From Candidatus Omnitrophus fodinae SCGC AAA011-A17 (GTDB lineage Bacteria; Omnitrophota; Omnitrophia; Omnitrophales; Omnitrophaceae), in contig ASOC01000004.1 in assembly GCA_000405945.1 (NCBI GenBank), forward strand, positions 1 to 40,173: DNA of 40,173 bases. The letters run 5' to 3'. Positions 27,177 through 37,979 of the stretch are shown here, piece by piece. Position 1 is the stretch's first letter. Each line of letters opens with the position of its first letter. The notes below the pieces were generated by a model, which ran no database searches, was not told where the DNA came from, and was given only the letters and a program-made list of their open reading frames with translations. A program made the position numbers and the translations under genes.

Positions 27177-28619
27177 TTAAAAGAATCCGGAAACGGCAGA
27201 AGCGGCCAAACGCACAAAGGGGCCTTGGACCACGCCGATTCCGACAATGCCGAGCATTAAGAGATAAAGAGGAATTTGAAAAGACAGGGGCACTGCAATA
27301 ACGCCGCCGGCAGGAGGGTGAATATACATTCGTTTTACCAGCGTGAGGTAATAATAAAGGGAAATCACGACATTCAACGCGCCAAGCACAGCCAGCCAAA
27401 TCAGGCCTTTTTCCACCGCGCTTGAGAGAACCAGAAATTTGGCGAAGAATCCGGACAAAGGCGGCACGCCCGCGAGCGAAAGAAGCGAAAGGAAAAGGGC
27501 CCCGGCCAAAAGCGGCGACCGCCGGGACAGACCGTCATAGGCGCTCATATCATCGGATTCCAAATGAACGGAGCAGTACACCACCACCAGAAACGCCGCA
27601 AGCATGGTCACGGCATAGGACAAAAGATAGAAAAGAACGCCGCGCGCGCCAGAGAAACCACCGGCCGCGATAGCCGTCAAAAGATAGCCCGCATGCCCTA
27701 TGCCTGAATAACCGAAAAACCGTTTGATGTTTTTCTGAGGAATGGCGCCGAGATTTCCGTAAACCAAAGTCATGGCCGCGATCACGGCCATGAGCAAAGC
27801 CCATTTTTTATCAAAAGGCGCTATCACTGAAACACAAATTCTTAAAAGCGCGGCAAATCCCGCCATTTTAGAACCCACGGAAAGAAAAGCCGTGACAGGG
27901 ATAGGCGCTCCTTCGTAAACATCCGGAATCCAAAGTTGAAAAGGGACAGCTCCGGCTTTAAACCCTAAGCCCGCTATCAGCAGCAAAATGCCGAGAAGCA
28001 AAAGAGGCGGCGCGGAAGTCATCCCGAAGAGGGCGCCCCGAACCGCGTCAAAATGCGTGCTCCCCGTGTGGCCGTAAATAAAACTGATACCGTAAAGCAT
28101 CATGCCGGATGACAGCGCGCCCAGGATGAGATACTTGATCCCAGCCTCCACCGAGCGCTGGTCGGTTTTGAGATACGCGGTCATCACATAAAACGAAACC
28201 GTCACAAGCTCCACGGAAACAAAAAGGAGGATAAAATCATTGGCCGAAGCCAGAAACAGCATACCGAGAAGAGCGCTTAATATCAAAAGGTAAAATTCAC
28301 CAGGATTCTTGTCCGCTTTCTTAAGAAATTCCCGGGCCAAAATAACCACGATAATGCCCGTTAAAATAAAAAGCGCCTTAAAAAACAGCGCCATGGGATC
28401 ACAAAGAAATGTGCCCTGAAAAGTTTCTCCGAATTTTTGGCCTCCGGCCAAGAACCCCTGCCATAATAAACAGGCAAGAATCGCGGTAAGCCCCCATGCG
28501 GTCAAGCCCCCCAGCCGCTTCTTGATGGACGGCAGGAAAAGATCCGCGGCAAACACAACAAACATCAGCGCGATCACCAAGGCTTCGGGCAAAAGCGAAC
28601 AAAACCCTGCCAAATTCAC
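27177..28619 (-). CDS. nuoN: NADH-quinone oxidoreductase subunit N
   Basis: NuoN is an antiporter-like membrane subunit of the complex I proton-pumping arm. The 480 residues form about 14 helices. Conserved charged positions are seen in LLFVSVELVTVSFYVM (Glu), FKAGAVPFQLWIPDVYEGAP (Lys, Pro) and KRFFGYSGIGHAGYLL (Lys). It starts with GTG overlapping the nuoM stop (GTGA), with AGGTGA 5 bases before it. It is the last nuo gene. Confidence 0.96.
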   Translation of the reverse strand: MNLAGFCSLLPEALVIALMFVVFAADLFLPSIKKRLGGLTAWGLTAILACLLWQGFLAGGQKFGETFQGTFLCDPMALFFKALFILTGIIVVILAREFLKKADKNPGEFYLLILSALLGMLFLASANDFILLFVSVELVTVSFYVMTAYLKTDQRSVEAGIKYLILGALSSGMMLYGISFIYGHTGSTHFDAVRGALFGMTSAPPLLLLGILLLIAGLGFKAGAVPFQLWIPDVYEGAPIPVTAFLSVGSKMAGFAALLRICVSVIAPFDKKWALLMAVIAAMTLVYGNLGAIPQKNIKRFFGYSGIGHAGYLLTAIAAGGFSGARGVLFYLLSYAVTMLAAFLVVVYCSVHLESDDMSAYDGLSRRSPLLAGALFLSLLSLAGVPPLSGFFAKFLVLSSAVEKGLIWLAVLGALNVVISLYYYLTLVKRMYIHPPAGGVIAVPLSFQIPLYLLMLGIVGIGVVQGPFVRLAASAVSGFF

Positions 28620-30103
28620 GGCGTCACCTCAAAGATAGAAGGATTTTTTGCGATCAAATGTTTCACGCCGGCATCGATATTGCGGACCAGCAGGTTGGGG
28701 AAAAATCCGAATACGAGAAGCGCGGCCAACAGCAAAACAAAAGGCGTTTTCTGGGCCAGGCCTTGGGCGTCTTTCAGGGCGGGCCAAGAAACTTTTTCCT
28801 TTCCGTAAAACACATTTTTGACCAGCCGGAGAAGATAAACGGCCGTGACCAGAATTCCGAAAACCGCGGCCAACGTGGGCCACGGGTATTTTTGCCACGC
28901 GCCGAAAAAAATCATGATTTCCGCGATAAAATTCGAGAAGCCAGGCAGGCCGCTGGAAGCCATAGCGGTCATCACAAAACAAACCGCGACAAAAGGAATT
29001 CTGTTTCCCAAACCGCCTCCCAGTTCATCCACCATACGCGTGTGCGTTTGGTCATAAATGAAACCGATCAGGGCAAAGGCCGAAGCGGCCATGACACCGT
29101 GGGAGAACATGAGGAGCACGGCCCCGCTCACTCCAGTTTGGTTCAGGCAGGCCAGGCCTAAAAGAACGTACCCCATGTGGCTCACACTGGAAAAACCGAT
29201 AATGAACTTCAGGTCTTTTTGCACCATGGCGCAGTAGCCTGCGTAAAGAATATTCACCACACTCAAGCCCGCCACAATGGGCATCCAGAATTTCGTGCCT
29301 TCCGGCACCAGGGTCAAGGCCAGGCGGATCATAAGATAGGGCCCCAGTTTTTTCAGCACGCCCGCGTGCAGCATGCTGACAGCCGACGGAGCGGCCGCGT
29401 AACCGATGGGCGACCAGCTATGCGTGGGCCAAAGCGAGGCAATGACTCCGAATCCAAAAATAAGAAGTGCGGCCAGCCATTGCTGAGTCGCGGCCGGAAG
29501 CGGAGACGCCGCGAAATGCTCCTGTAACGCGATAAGGTCAAAAGACTGCAGCCCCGCCGCCTGATAAAGCGTGAGAATACCAACCAGAGAAAGGACAGCC
29601 CCTCCGGTGATAAAAAGCGTCAACTTCATGGTCGCGTATTCCTTGTTCTTGCTCCCCCACACGCCGATCAGGGGGTACATGGGAATCACCGCCATTTCAT
29701 AAAAGAAATAAAGGAAAAACATATCCAGAGAGGTGAAAACGCCGAAAATGCTCGCGACCAGAATCAAAAAGAAAATGGAATATTCCTTCACCCTTTCCTT
29801 GATGGAACGGGAAACCATGGCCCCGGAAAAAGAAACCAGACCGTGCAGGAGAATCATCACCGCGCTGATGCCGTCCACACCCGCGTGATAACGGATACCG
29901 AGCGATTCCACCCAGGGACGGCTGATTTCGAATTGAACCCCGCCACTGGCCGCGCTGTAGGACAGGAAAACAAAAACCGAGATAAAGAATGTGGCTAGGC
30001 AGGAGAAAAAAGTGATTTTCCGTATTTCTTCCTGCCGCTCTTGCGGCATCAAAAGGACTGCCAAAGCGCTTGCCAAAGGAATCAGAACCAATAAGGCGAT
30101 CAT
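28616..30103 (-). CDS. nuoM: NADH-quinone oxidoreductase subunit M
   Basis: NuoM is an antiporter-like subunit of complex I. The 495 residues carry the essential Glu in FFYEMAVIPMYPLIG, the loop HSWSPIGYAAAPSAVSMLHAGVLKKLGPY and the later FSSVSHMGYVLLGL block. Fourteen or so helices are expected. AGGAG lies 4 bases before the ATG. It is separated from nuoL by 247 bases that hold copy 2 of the 141-bp repeat, the only long gap among the nuo genes. Confidence 0.96.
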   Translation of the reverse strand: MIALLVLIPLASALAVLLMPQERQEEIRKITFFSCLATFFISVFVFLSYSAASGGVQFEISRPWVESLGIRYHAGVDGISAVMILLHGLVSFSGAMVSRSIKERVKEYSIFFLILVASIFGVFTSLDMFFLYFFYEMAVIPMYPLIGVWGSKNKEYATMKLTLFITGGAVLSLVGILTLYQAAGLQSFDLIALQEHFAASPLPAATQQWLAALLIFGFGVIASLWPTHSWSPIGYAAAPSAVSMLHAGVLKKLGPYLMIRLALTLVPEGTKFWMPIVAGLSVVNILYAGYCAMVQKDLKFIIGFSSVSHMGYVLLGLACLNQTGVSGAVLLMFSHGVMAASAFALIGFIYDQTHTRMVDELGGGLGNRIPFVAVCFVMTAMASSGLPGFSNFIAEIMIFFGAWQKYPWPTLAAVFGILVTAVYLLRLVKNVFYGKEKVSWPALKDAQGLAQKTPFVLLLAALLVFGFFPNLLVRNIDAGVKHLIAKNPSIFEVTP

Positions 30104-30141
30104 CTTTCTCCTAACAGTTCAAGTGACAGCTGGCCTTCGGG

Positions 30142-30282
30142 AACTTCGGAGCCTGGGGTTCCTTGAAGCGACGTTGATTCGGCCGAGCAGACCCTAAGCG
30201 CAGGCCGAATCGCCGAGCGAATCCGAGCGGTTGGCTCGGATGAGCGTTCGCGGAAAGGAACCCTCAGGCGGAGAACTGTATC
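30142..30282 (-). repeat. 141-bp structured repeat, copy 2 (between nuoL and nuoM)
   Basis: This is the second copy of the element at 23374-23514. The outer stem is 30152-30164 with 30255-30268. Inner hairpins are TGATTCG/CGAATCG (30175-30181 and 30206-30212) and ATCCGAGC/GCTCGGAT (30221-30228 and 30234-30241). The remaining gap, 30283-30350, contains a GCGGGT/ACCCGC inverted repeat (30312-30317 and 30333-30338) and nothing else I can name. Confidence 0.75.
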
Positions 30283-30350
30283 AAGTGGTAGACTCCCCTG
30301 GCGATATTTCAGCGGGTAGCAGAGGGAACAGGACCCGCCATTGTTTTCTC

Positions 30351-32192
30351 TCATCGCAGCACAATCCAGAACAAAGTTATCAGAGTGACGCCCGCGGAAA
30401 ACGCGAAAGCGTAAAACTGGACCTTCCCGGTTTGCAAACACCGCAGTCTGTCTCCGGCCCATCCGGTCAGCTGCGCGGTGCCGTTCACCATTCCCTTCAC
30501 CACCACCACGCGCTCAAAAAGATCGCACAGGCCCGCAAAATTTTGCTGAACATATTTCACCAGCACGTCGTACAAATCATCCATGTAATATTTTTTTATC
30601 AGCAGCCCGGCCACCGGGGAAAACGGTTTCTCAAAAGGTTTTAGCAGCGGGATGTCCAGGGCGTAAATCAGATAGGAAAGCAGAATCGCCACGAGTGACA
30701 GGGTGAGTGACCCCGCGACCACGGAAAAATTCCAGGCAATGGCCTGGTCATAATGCGAATGGAGAAAGGTTCCCAGCCCGAAAAAACCGCCCGTTGCCGC
30801 GAAAAAAGCGAGCAGTAAAAGAGGCGTCGTCATCACGCGCGGGCTTTCATGCGGCTCTTTTTTCCACTTAGGCTCGCTCAAAAAAACCGTGAAAAAGAGG
30901 CGTCCCATGTAAAAAGCCGTGAGAAACGCCGTGCCTGCCCCTATCCAGAACAAAGGACGGTTGACCGTAAAAGCCAAAGTCAAAATCTCATCTTTGCTCC
31001 AGAAACCGCTCAAGGGATACACGCCGGCCAGCGCGAGGAATCCGATCAGAAAAGTCCAAGCCGTCACCGGCATTTTCCTGAATAGGCCGCCCATTTCCAA
31101 AATATTCTGGGTGTGCAACGCGTGAATCACGCTGCCCGCGCCCAAAAATAGAAGTGCCTTGAAAAAAGCGTGGGTCACAAGATGATACATGGCCGCGCTT
31201 GAGCTGCCCAACCCTGCAGCCATCACCATATAGCCCAGCTGGCTCAAAGTGGAGTAGGCCAGGATTTTCTTGATATCCGGCTGCACCAGGGCCATGGTGG
31301 CGGCTATCAAGGCCGTGAAAGCGCCTATCCCCGCTATCACCGAAAGAGCCGTTGGCGAAAGAATGAAAAGAAAATAAACACGCGCCAAAAGATAAACGCC
31401 GGCCGCCACCATGGTGGCGGCATGGATAAGCGCGCTCACCGGTGTCGGGCCTTCCATGGCGTCCGGAAGCCACACATGCAAAGGAAATTGCGCCGACTTG
31501 CCGAGAACCCCGCAAAAAACAAGCAGGCAAATCGCGGTCAGTATAAATTCATGGCCGGCAGGATGCCCCAAGAGCTCACTCAAGGCCTGAAAATCAAGGG
31601 TTTGTTTGCCCAGCGTTGCCGAAAGAGAACTAAGAAAAAGAATGCCTATTAGAAAACCCACATCCCCCACGCGGGTGGTTATGAAAGCTTTTTTGCCCGC
31701 GTCCGCGGCCTCATCTTTCTGGTACCAATGGCCTATGAGAAGATAAGAGGACACGCCCACCAATTCCCAAAAAATAAAGGTTTGGAAAAAATTGGTGGAC
31801 ACCACAATGCCCAGCATGGAAAAAGCAAACAAGGAAAGCGAGGCAAAATAGCGGGAATAACCCTTATCCTCTTTCATATACCCCATGGAATAAAAGAAAA
31901 TGCCGCTGCCTATGCCGGTCACCACCAGAAGCATGATCAGGGACAAACGATCAATCAAAACACCGAATTCAAGCCGTAAATGTTCCAGCGGAAGAATCGT
32001 CACCGTGGACTGAAGCGTGGGAAACCCCTGCGCGGCCAGAACGGCGAAAAGGATGATGGAAAAAATAAAAGAAAGGGACAACGCGCCGCAGGCAATCCAT
32101 GCGCTTATTTTCTCATGTTTGAGAGTTGTTCCGGCAATGACAAGGCAAGCCATCAAGGGTAAGAAAAGAATCAGCCAGCCCAGCGCAAGCAT
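30351..32192 (-). CDS. nuoL: NADH-quinone oxidoreductase subunit L
   Basis: NuoL is the distal proton-pumping subunit of complex I. It has FWELVGVSSYLLIGHW, the LPDAMEGPTPVSALIHAATM loop, and a C-terminal extension to about residue 613 that includes the long lateral helix region. I take ATG 32192 as the start because GAGGAG lies 5 bases upstream; an in-frame GTG at 32198 would touch the Shine-Dalgarno. It follows nuoK after 10 bases. Confidence 0.96.
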   Translation of the reverse strand: MLALGWLILFLPLMACLVIAGTTLKHEKISAWIACGALSLSFIFSIILFAVLAAQGFPTLQSTVTILPLEHLRLEFGVLIDRLSLIMLLVVTGIGSGIFFYSMGYMKEDKGYSRYFASLSLFAFSMLGIVVSTNFFQTFIFWELVGVSSYLLIGHWYQKDEAADAGKKAFITTRVGDVGFLIGILFLSSLSATLGKQTLDFQALSELLGHPAGHEFILTAICLLVFCGVLGKSAQFPLHVWLPDAMEGPTPVSALIHAATMVAAGVYLLARVYFLFILSPTALSVIAGIGAFTALIAATMALVQPDIKKILAYSTLSQLGYMVMAAGLGSSSAAMYHLVTHAFFKALLFLGAGSVIHALHTQNILEMGGLFRKMPVTAWTFLIGFLALAGVYPLSGFWSKDEILTLAFTVNRPLFWIGAGTAFLTAFYMGRLFFTVFLSEPKWKKEPHESPRVMTTPLLLLAFFAATGGFFGLGTFLHSHYDQAIAWNFSVVAGSLTLSLVAILLSYLIYALDIPLLKPFEKPFSPVAGLLIKKYYMDDLYDVLVKYVQQNFAGLCDLFERVVVVKGMVNGTAQLTGWAGDRLRCLQTGKVQFYAFAFSAGVTLITLFWIVLR

Positions 32193-32202
32193 CGTCACTC
32201 CT

Positions 32203-32505
32203 CTACCATTTAAGCGTGTTGATTTCGTCGGTGTTCAGGGTTTCGCGGGTCCGGAAAAGAAGAATGGCCACAGCCAAACCTATGGCGACTTCGCAGGCCG
32301 CCACCACCATGGTAAAAAAAACAAAAACCTGTCCGGTTAAATCGCCCAGGTACCGGGCATAGGCCACAAAAGAAAGGTTGGCCGCGTTGAATAAAAGTTC
32401 AACGGACAAAAGAATGAGAAGGGCGTTTCGGCGCGTGATGATGCCGTACATGCCGATGGCGAAAAGGCATCCGGATAAAATGAGGTAATGGTTAAGAGTA
32501 ATCAC
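32203..32505 (-). CDS. nuoK: NADH-quinone oxidoreductase subunit K
   Basis: NuoK is a three-helix subunit of 100 residues, the normal size. The conserved glutamates are in LLSVELLFNAANL (helix 2) and AACEVAIGLA (helix 3). It starts with GTG overlapping the nuoJ stop as GTGA. That junction lies at the edge of a palindromic repeat at the nuoJ 3' end. Confidence 0.95.
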   Translation of the reverse strand: MITLNHYLILSGCLFAIGMYGIITRRNALLILLSVELLFNAANLSFVAYARYLGDLTGQVFVFFTMVVAACEVAIGLAVAILLFRTRETLNTDEINTLKW

Positions 32506-33054
32506 ACCTGCTTGCTCCGGCCGCCTTCCGCGGCTTTACCGGGCAGGTACTGGCCTTCCGCCGGCATTTGCTCCCTCCTGCTCAAAACAACGGCGCCGAC
32601 AATACCAACCAAAAGAAGAACCGAGGTGATTTCGAAAGGCAGAAAATATTCAGTGAAAAGAAGTTTGCCCACCGCCTCAATGGTGCCGGCCAAAATCGTT
32701 GGGGATTCTTGCGCGCTACTTGAAACCGCCTTGATAATAAGCCCTATTTCCAAGAGAAATCCAACCACCACAAATCCCCCGAAAATACGGTACAAACGCT
32801 GTGACTTGCTGGCAGGCTCTTCCCTCCCCACTCCGAGCAGCATGACCACAAAAAGGAACAGGACGAGAATGGCTCCCGCGTAAACGAGAACATGGACGAC
32901 GGCGATAAAATAAGCGTGCAGAAGAACAAACAGGATGGCGAGCGAAAACATGGCGGCCACAAGCGACAGGACGGCATACGTCGGATTTTTGGTAAAAACG
33001 ACGTAAAGAGCGGCAAGCAGTGTTAATCCGGAAAAAAGATAGAAAAAAAACGCT

Positions 33055-33062
<8 letters not shown>
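32502..33062 (-). CDS. nuoJ: NADH-quinone oxidoreductase subunit J with repeat-derived C-terminus
   Basis: NuoJ is a five-helix membrane subunit of complex I; HVLVYAGAILVLFLFVVMLLG is the conserved helix-3 block. The first 165 residues look normal. The last 20 or so (EGQYLPGKAAEGGRSKQV) come from a palindromic element also found in atpG and are not part of the family. The start overlaps the atpC stop by 8 bases, so the atp and nuo genes are directly coupled. Confidence 0.93.
32506..32566 (+). repeat. palindromic element at the nuoJ 3' end (element 1)
   Basis: The outer stem is ACCTGC/GCAGGT (32506-32511 and 32543-32548). The inner stem is GCCGC/GCGGC around CTTCC. The tail ACTGGCCTTCCGCCGGC follows. 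Read on the minus strand in the same frame as the atpG copies, it encodes AEGQYLPGKAAEGGRSK. Confidence 0.82.
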
Positions 33063-34772
<1,710 letters not shown>

Positions 34773-34785
34773 TCAAGGAGGGTTC

Positions 34786-34818
34786 ACCCTAAGGGTGCGT
34801 TATTTGCACCATTAGGGT
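34786..34818 (-). repeat. hairpin between atpG and atpD
   Basis: The stem pairs 34786-34798 with 34806-34818: ACCCTAA/TTAGGGT and GGTGC/GCACC separated by one mismatch, with a 7-base loop. A second small inverted repeat, CCTCCT/AGGAGG, lies between it and the atpD ribosome binding site. It may adjust atpG/atpD mRNA stability or translation ratio. Confidence 0.5.
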
Positions 34819-34827
34819 ATCATTATT

Positions 34828-35865
34828 TTATTTCTTCGCGGCTTTGGCGCCCGAAACCACTTCGATCAGTTCTTTGGTGATCGACGCCTGCCTGAGTTTA
34901 TTTCTCAACAAAGTAAGGTCTTCAATCATTTCCACCGCGTTGTCCGTGGCCTGCCGCATGGCCACCATCCTGGAAAGCTGCTCGGATAGAAAAGCCTCAA
35001 GCAGCACGGTCCGCACTTTGGTCAGAAGAAATCTGGGCAAAAGCTCGTCAAAAATCCTCTCCGCGCTGGGCTCTAAGATATAGCCCACCCGTTCTCCCGC
35101 CTCATCCGCGGTCTTTTCAAGGTTGAGAAACTTTTCCACCCGGGGTTTATAATTCGATTTTGAGACATATTGCGTGTACAAAAGATAAACTTGGTCAAAC
35201 TGCGAGCCACCCGCTCGTGCCGATTCAGTCAAGCCGCCGCCCGCGGCCTGTCCGGATCGGTACTGGCCAATCGCCTGTGCCGATTCAGTCAAGCCGCCGC
35301 CCGCGGCCTGTCCGGATCGGCAGCCGAGAAATCCCTGCGTAAGATGCTCCGTGATTTCTTGCACCGTGGCTTCAAAATTCGAAAGCCGGATTTCATTGAA
35401 TGCAAGCCCGGTTCTTTGTCCTATGCGCCGGAAATAATTCAATCCGGTTTTTCCGACCGTGATAATCTCGACCTGTCCCTGCTTGCTCCGGCCGCCTTCC
35501 GCGGCTTTATCCTGCAGGCACTGGCCTTCCGCCTGCCTGTCCGCCTTCTCCTTCAAAAATGCGTTGGCCGCGTGCAGAAGGTTGGAGTTATAGGTGCCGC
35601 ACAATCCGGTGTCCGATGTCACCACCACCAAAACGATCTTTCCAGCGCCGCCTTTTGCTTCAAACAAAGGATGCTTATAATCGGCCACATCCTTCAGGAG
35701 ATTTTTCAGGAGCCTTTCAAGAAAATAAGCTGATTCGCGCGCCTTGGTTAAAAGATCTTCAAACCGGCGCAGTTTTGAGGCCGCCACCATTTCCATGGCG
35801 CGCGTGATTTTCTTGGTATTCTCCACGCTCCGAATCCTGCGGCGTATTTGCCTGAGAGAAGCCAC
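34828..35865 (-). CDS. atpG: ATP synthase gamma subunit with repeat insertions
   Basis: Gamma is the rotating shaft of F1. Conserved ends are present: RQIRRRIRSVENTKKITRAMEMVAASK (in part) and ARQATDNA-like MRQATDNAVEMIEDLTLLRNKLRQASIT. The protein is 345 residues, about 55-60 longer than usual. The excess is in two places: about residues 110-132 (AEGQCLQDKAAEGGRSKQ) and about 181-217, where a tandem pair RSGQAAGGGLTESA is repeated. These fall in the peripheral alpha/beta domain, away from the coiled coil. The start is GTG with AGGAG 5 bases upstream, 13 bases after the atpA stop. Confidence 0.95.
   Translation of the reverse strand: MASLRQIRRRIRSVENTKKITRAMEMVAASKLRRFEDLLTKARESAYFLERLLKNLLKDVADYKHPLFEAKGGAGKIVLVVVTSDTGLCGTYNSNLLHAANAFLKEKADRQAEGQCLQDKAAEGGRSKQGQVEIITVGKTGLNYFRRIGQRTGLAFNEIRLSNFEATVQEITEHLTQGFLGCRSGQAAGGGLTESAQAIGQYRSGQAAGGGLTESARAGGSQFDQVYLLYTQYVSKSNYKPRVEKFLNLEKTADEAGERVGYILEPSAERIFDELLPRFLLTKVRTVLLEAFLSEQLSRMVAMRQATDNAVEMIEDLTLLRNKLRQASITKELIEVVSGAKAAKK
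35217..35281 (+). repeat. intragenic palindromic element in atpG, tandem copy a (element 3a)
   Basis: The outer stem is GTGCCGAT/ATCGGTAC with one G-T pair. The inner stem is GCCGC/GCGGC around CGCCC. The tail ACTGGCCAATCGCCTGTGCC runs into the next copy. Bases 35217-35260 are repeated exactly at 35277-35320. Confidence 0.82.
35277..35325 (+). repeat. intragenic palindromic element in atpG, tandem copy b (element 3b)
   Basis: This copy shares 44 exact bases with copy a at a 60-base period, but lacks the CTGGCC tail. The period is a multiple of three, so the duplication kept the reading frame. Confidence 0.8.
35478..35538 (+). repeat. intragenic palindromic element in atpG (element 2)
   Basis: The outer stem is CCTGC/GCAGG. 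The inner stem is GCCGC/GCGGC around CTTCC. The tail CACTGGCCTTCCGCCTGCC follows. It is nearly identical to element 1 in nuoJ over its first 31 bases and is read in the same frame. Confidence 0.82.
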
Positions 35866-35878
35866 GCTGTCTCCTGCT

Positions 35879-37390
35879 TTATGCTTTACCTTGAAAAGCC
35901 GACTTGAAAGCCTGAGCCGCCTGATCGATTTTCTTCTTCAAATCGTCGGTAAGCTGTTTCTGCTTGGCGATTTCATGCTCAAGGTCCGGATACTTTTTCT
36001 CGACGTAGCTGAGAAATTCTTTCTCGAAAAGTTTCACCTTCGCGAGAGGAACATCATCCAGGTATCCCTGGTTGGCCAGATAAATCGCGACCACCTGCTG
36101 GGCCAGAGGCATGGGCTGGAAAAGATCCTGTTTAAGAATCTCCACCATGCGTTCGCCGCGGGTGAGCTGAAATTGCGTGGCCTTGTCCAAATCCGTGGAA
36201 AGCTGGGCAAAGGCCGCTAATTCGCGGTATTGCGCGAGCGAAAGGCGAAGCATGCCGGCCACCTGTTTCATGGCCTTGGTTTGCGCATTGCCTCCCACGC
36301 GGGATACGGAAAGGCCGACGTTAATGGCCGGCCGCACGCCGGAATAAAAAAGGTCGCCTTCCAGATAAATCTGTCCGTCCGTGATAGAAATCACGTTGGT
36401 CGGGATGTAAGCGGACACGTCGCCGGCCTGGGTCTCAATCACAGGGAGCGCGGTCAGAGAACCAGCGCCCATATCGTCTCTTAATTTGGCCGCGCGCTCA
36501 AGCAAACGGGAGTGCAGATAAAAAACATCGCCCGGATACGCTTCACGACCCGGAGGCCTTTGCAGCAAAAGGGAAAGCTGGCGGTAAGCCTGGGCGTGTT
36601 TGGACAAATCATCATAGGCAATCAAAGCATGCTTCCCGTTATAAAGGTATTCTTCGGCCATGGCGCAGCCCGCGTAAGGCGCCAGGTACTGAAGCGGCGC
36701 CGGATATTCAGACGAGGCGGCCACCACAATGGAATAATCCATGGCTCCGTATTTCTCAAGCGTCTTGACAAAAGCCACGACGCTCGCCAGTCGCTGGCCA
36801 ATCGCCACGTACACGCAAATAACACCGGTGTCCTTTTGATTGATGATGGTGTCCATGATAATCGAGGTCTTTCCGGTTTGCCGGTCGCCGATAATCAATT
36901 CGCGCTGACCTCTGCCGATGGGAATCATGGAATCAATAGCTTTGATACCCGTCTGGAGCGGTTCTTTGACGGGTTGTCTTCCGATAACGTTGGGCGGGAC
37001 CTGTTCAATGGGCCTGAATTGGGTCGTGGCAATGGGTCCCTTGCCGTCCAAAGGCTGTCCCAGAGGATTCACCACGCGCCCGATCAGGGCATCGCCCACA
37101 GGGACCTGGATGATTTTCCCGGTGCGCTTGACCACGTCGCCTTCCTTGATGTGCTCATCCGAACCGAGAATGATCACGCCCACATTGTCTTCTTCCAGAT
37201 TAAAGGCCACGCCCTTGGTTTGGTCTGGGAACTCCACCATTTCATTGGCCATCACATCATCCAGCCCGTAAACACGTGAAATACCGTCCCCCACCTGGAG
37301 TACATACCCCACGGACTCCATTTTGAGCTTGCTCTCGTATTTCTCAATTTCGCGCTGAATCGCTGACGTCACTTCTTCTGGTCGAAGCAT
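35879..37390 (-). CDS. atpA: ATP synthase alpha subunit
   Basis: This is the non-catalytic nucleotide-binding alpha subunit of F1, 503 residues and full length. The Walker A motif is GDRQTGKTS; family blocks include [37 protein letters not shown] and [26 protein letters not shown] is 6 bases before the ATG. The C-terminus carries a slightly lysine-rich helix. No insertion element is present, unlike atpG. Confidence 0.98.
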   Translation of the reverse strand: MLRPEEVTSAIQREIEKYESKLKMESVGYVLQVGDGISRVYGLDDVMANEMVEFPDQTKGVAFNLEEDNVGVIILGSDEHIKEGDVVKRTGKIIQVPVGDALIGRVVNPLGQPLDGKGPIATTQFRPIEQVPPNVIGRQPVKEPLQTGIKAIDSMIPIGRGQRELIIGDRQTGKTSIIMDTIINQKDTGVICVYVAIGQRLASVVAFVKTLEKYGAMDYSIVVAASSEYPAPLQYLAPYAGCAMAEEYLYNGKHALIAYDDLSKHAQAYRQLSLLLQRPPGREAYPGDVFYLHSRLLERAAKLRDDMGAGSLTALPVIETQAGDVSAYIPTNVISITDGQIYLEGDLFYSGVRPAINVGLSVSRVGGNAQTKAMKQVAGMLRLSLAQYRELAAFAQLSTDLDKATQFQLTRGERMVEILKQDLFQPMPLAQQVVAIYLANQGYLDDVPLAKVKLFEKEFLSYVEKKYPDLEHEIAKQKQLTDDLKKKIDQAAQAFKSAFQGKA

Positions 37391-37415
37391 TCTTTTCTCC
37401 TTCGTTTCACTCGCC

Positions 37416-37979
37416 TCAATTCTCGCGGCCGGCAGAAAGCAGTTGCTGCCTCAGCCCTCTGAGTTTCCCCTGGAAACTTCCGTCAATCACCTGGCTGTGG
37501 GTTTGGACAATCATCCCCCCCCAAATACTCCGGTCAATTCTGGTTGAAAGTAAAATTTTTTTACCAAGTTTTTTTTCAAGAGCCGCCACAAGCCGGCTTT
37601 CCGCATCCCCGCTCAGGGCAAAAGGAACAACCGCGGTCACTTCTTCCAAACCCCGGTCCACATCAAAATACCGGCGGTAGGATTCCGCGATTTTCTCAAA
37701 AAGGTTAAAACGGCCTTTCTCCACCAGCAATTTGATGAAATTGCTGGTGTCGGCCGACAACTTATTCTCCCCGCTTGAAAAAAGATTCTTGATGATCTCA
37801 AACTTTTCATCGTAGGCCAGATTGGCGGCAAGAAGAAGACGCGAGAATTCGGGATGAGAACCGGAAAAAGCCAGAACGCGGTCGAGTTCCGTATGACCTT
37901 GGGCTTCGCGGGCCTTGGCCTTCATGATGAGGAAAAAGGACCGGGCATACCGGTAAGCGGCCTTGTAATCCTTGGTCAT
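37416..37979 (-). CDS. atpH: ATP synthase delta subunit
   Basis: Delta links F1 to the b subunits of the stator. The 187 residues show the N-terminal YRYARSFF motif and a C-terminal end with [19 protein letters not shown], the usual GxxVxxxxxIDxSxxGG-like strand. Length is typical. The start overlaps the atpF stop by 4 bases (ATGA). Confidence 0.95.
   Translation of the reverse strand: MTKDYKAAYRYARSFFLIMKAKAREAQGHTELDRVLAFSGSHPEFSRLLLAANLAYDEKFEIIKNLFSSGENKLSADTSNFIKLLVEKGRFNLFEKIAESYRRYFDVDRGLEEVTAVVPFALSGDAESRLVAALEKKLGKKILLSTRIDRSIWGGMIVQTHSQVIDGSFQGKLRGLRQQLLSAGREN

Noticed and set aside
30100-30462. Possible small gene across the nuoL-nuoM gap
   Set aside because: It overlaps the structured repeat and the end of nuoL, and the other repeat copy does not keep the same frame.
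35217-35325. CRISPR array
   Set aside because: Only two repeats, inside atpG, with no spacer pattern and no cas gene; they belong to the palindromic element family.
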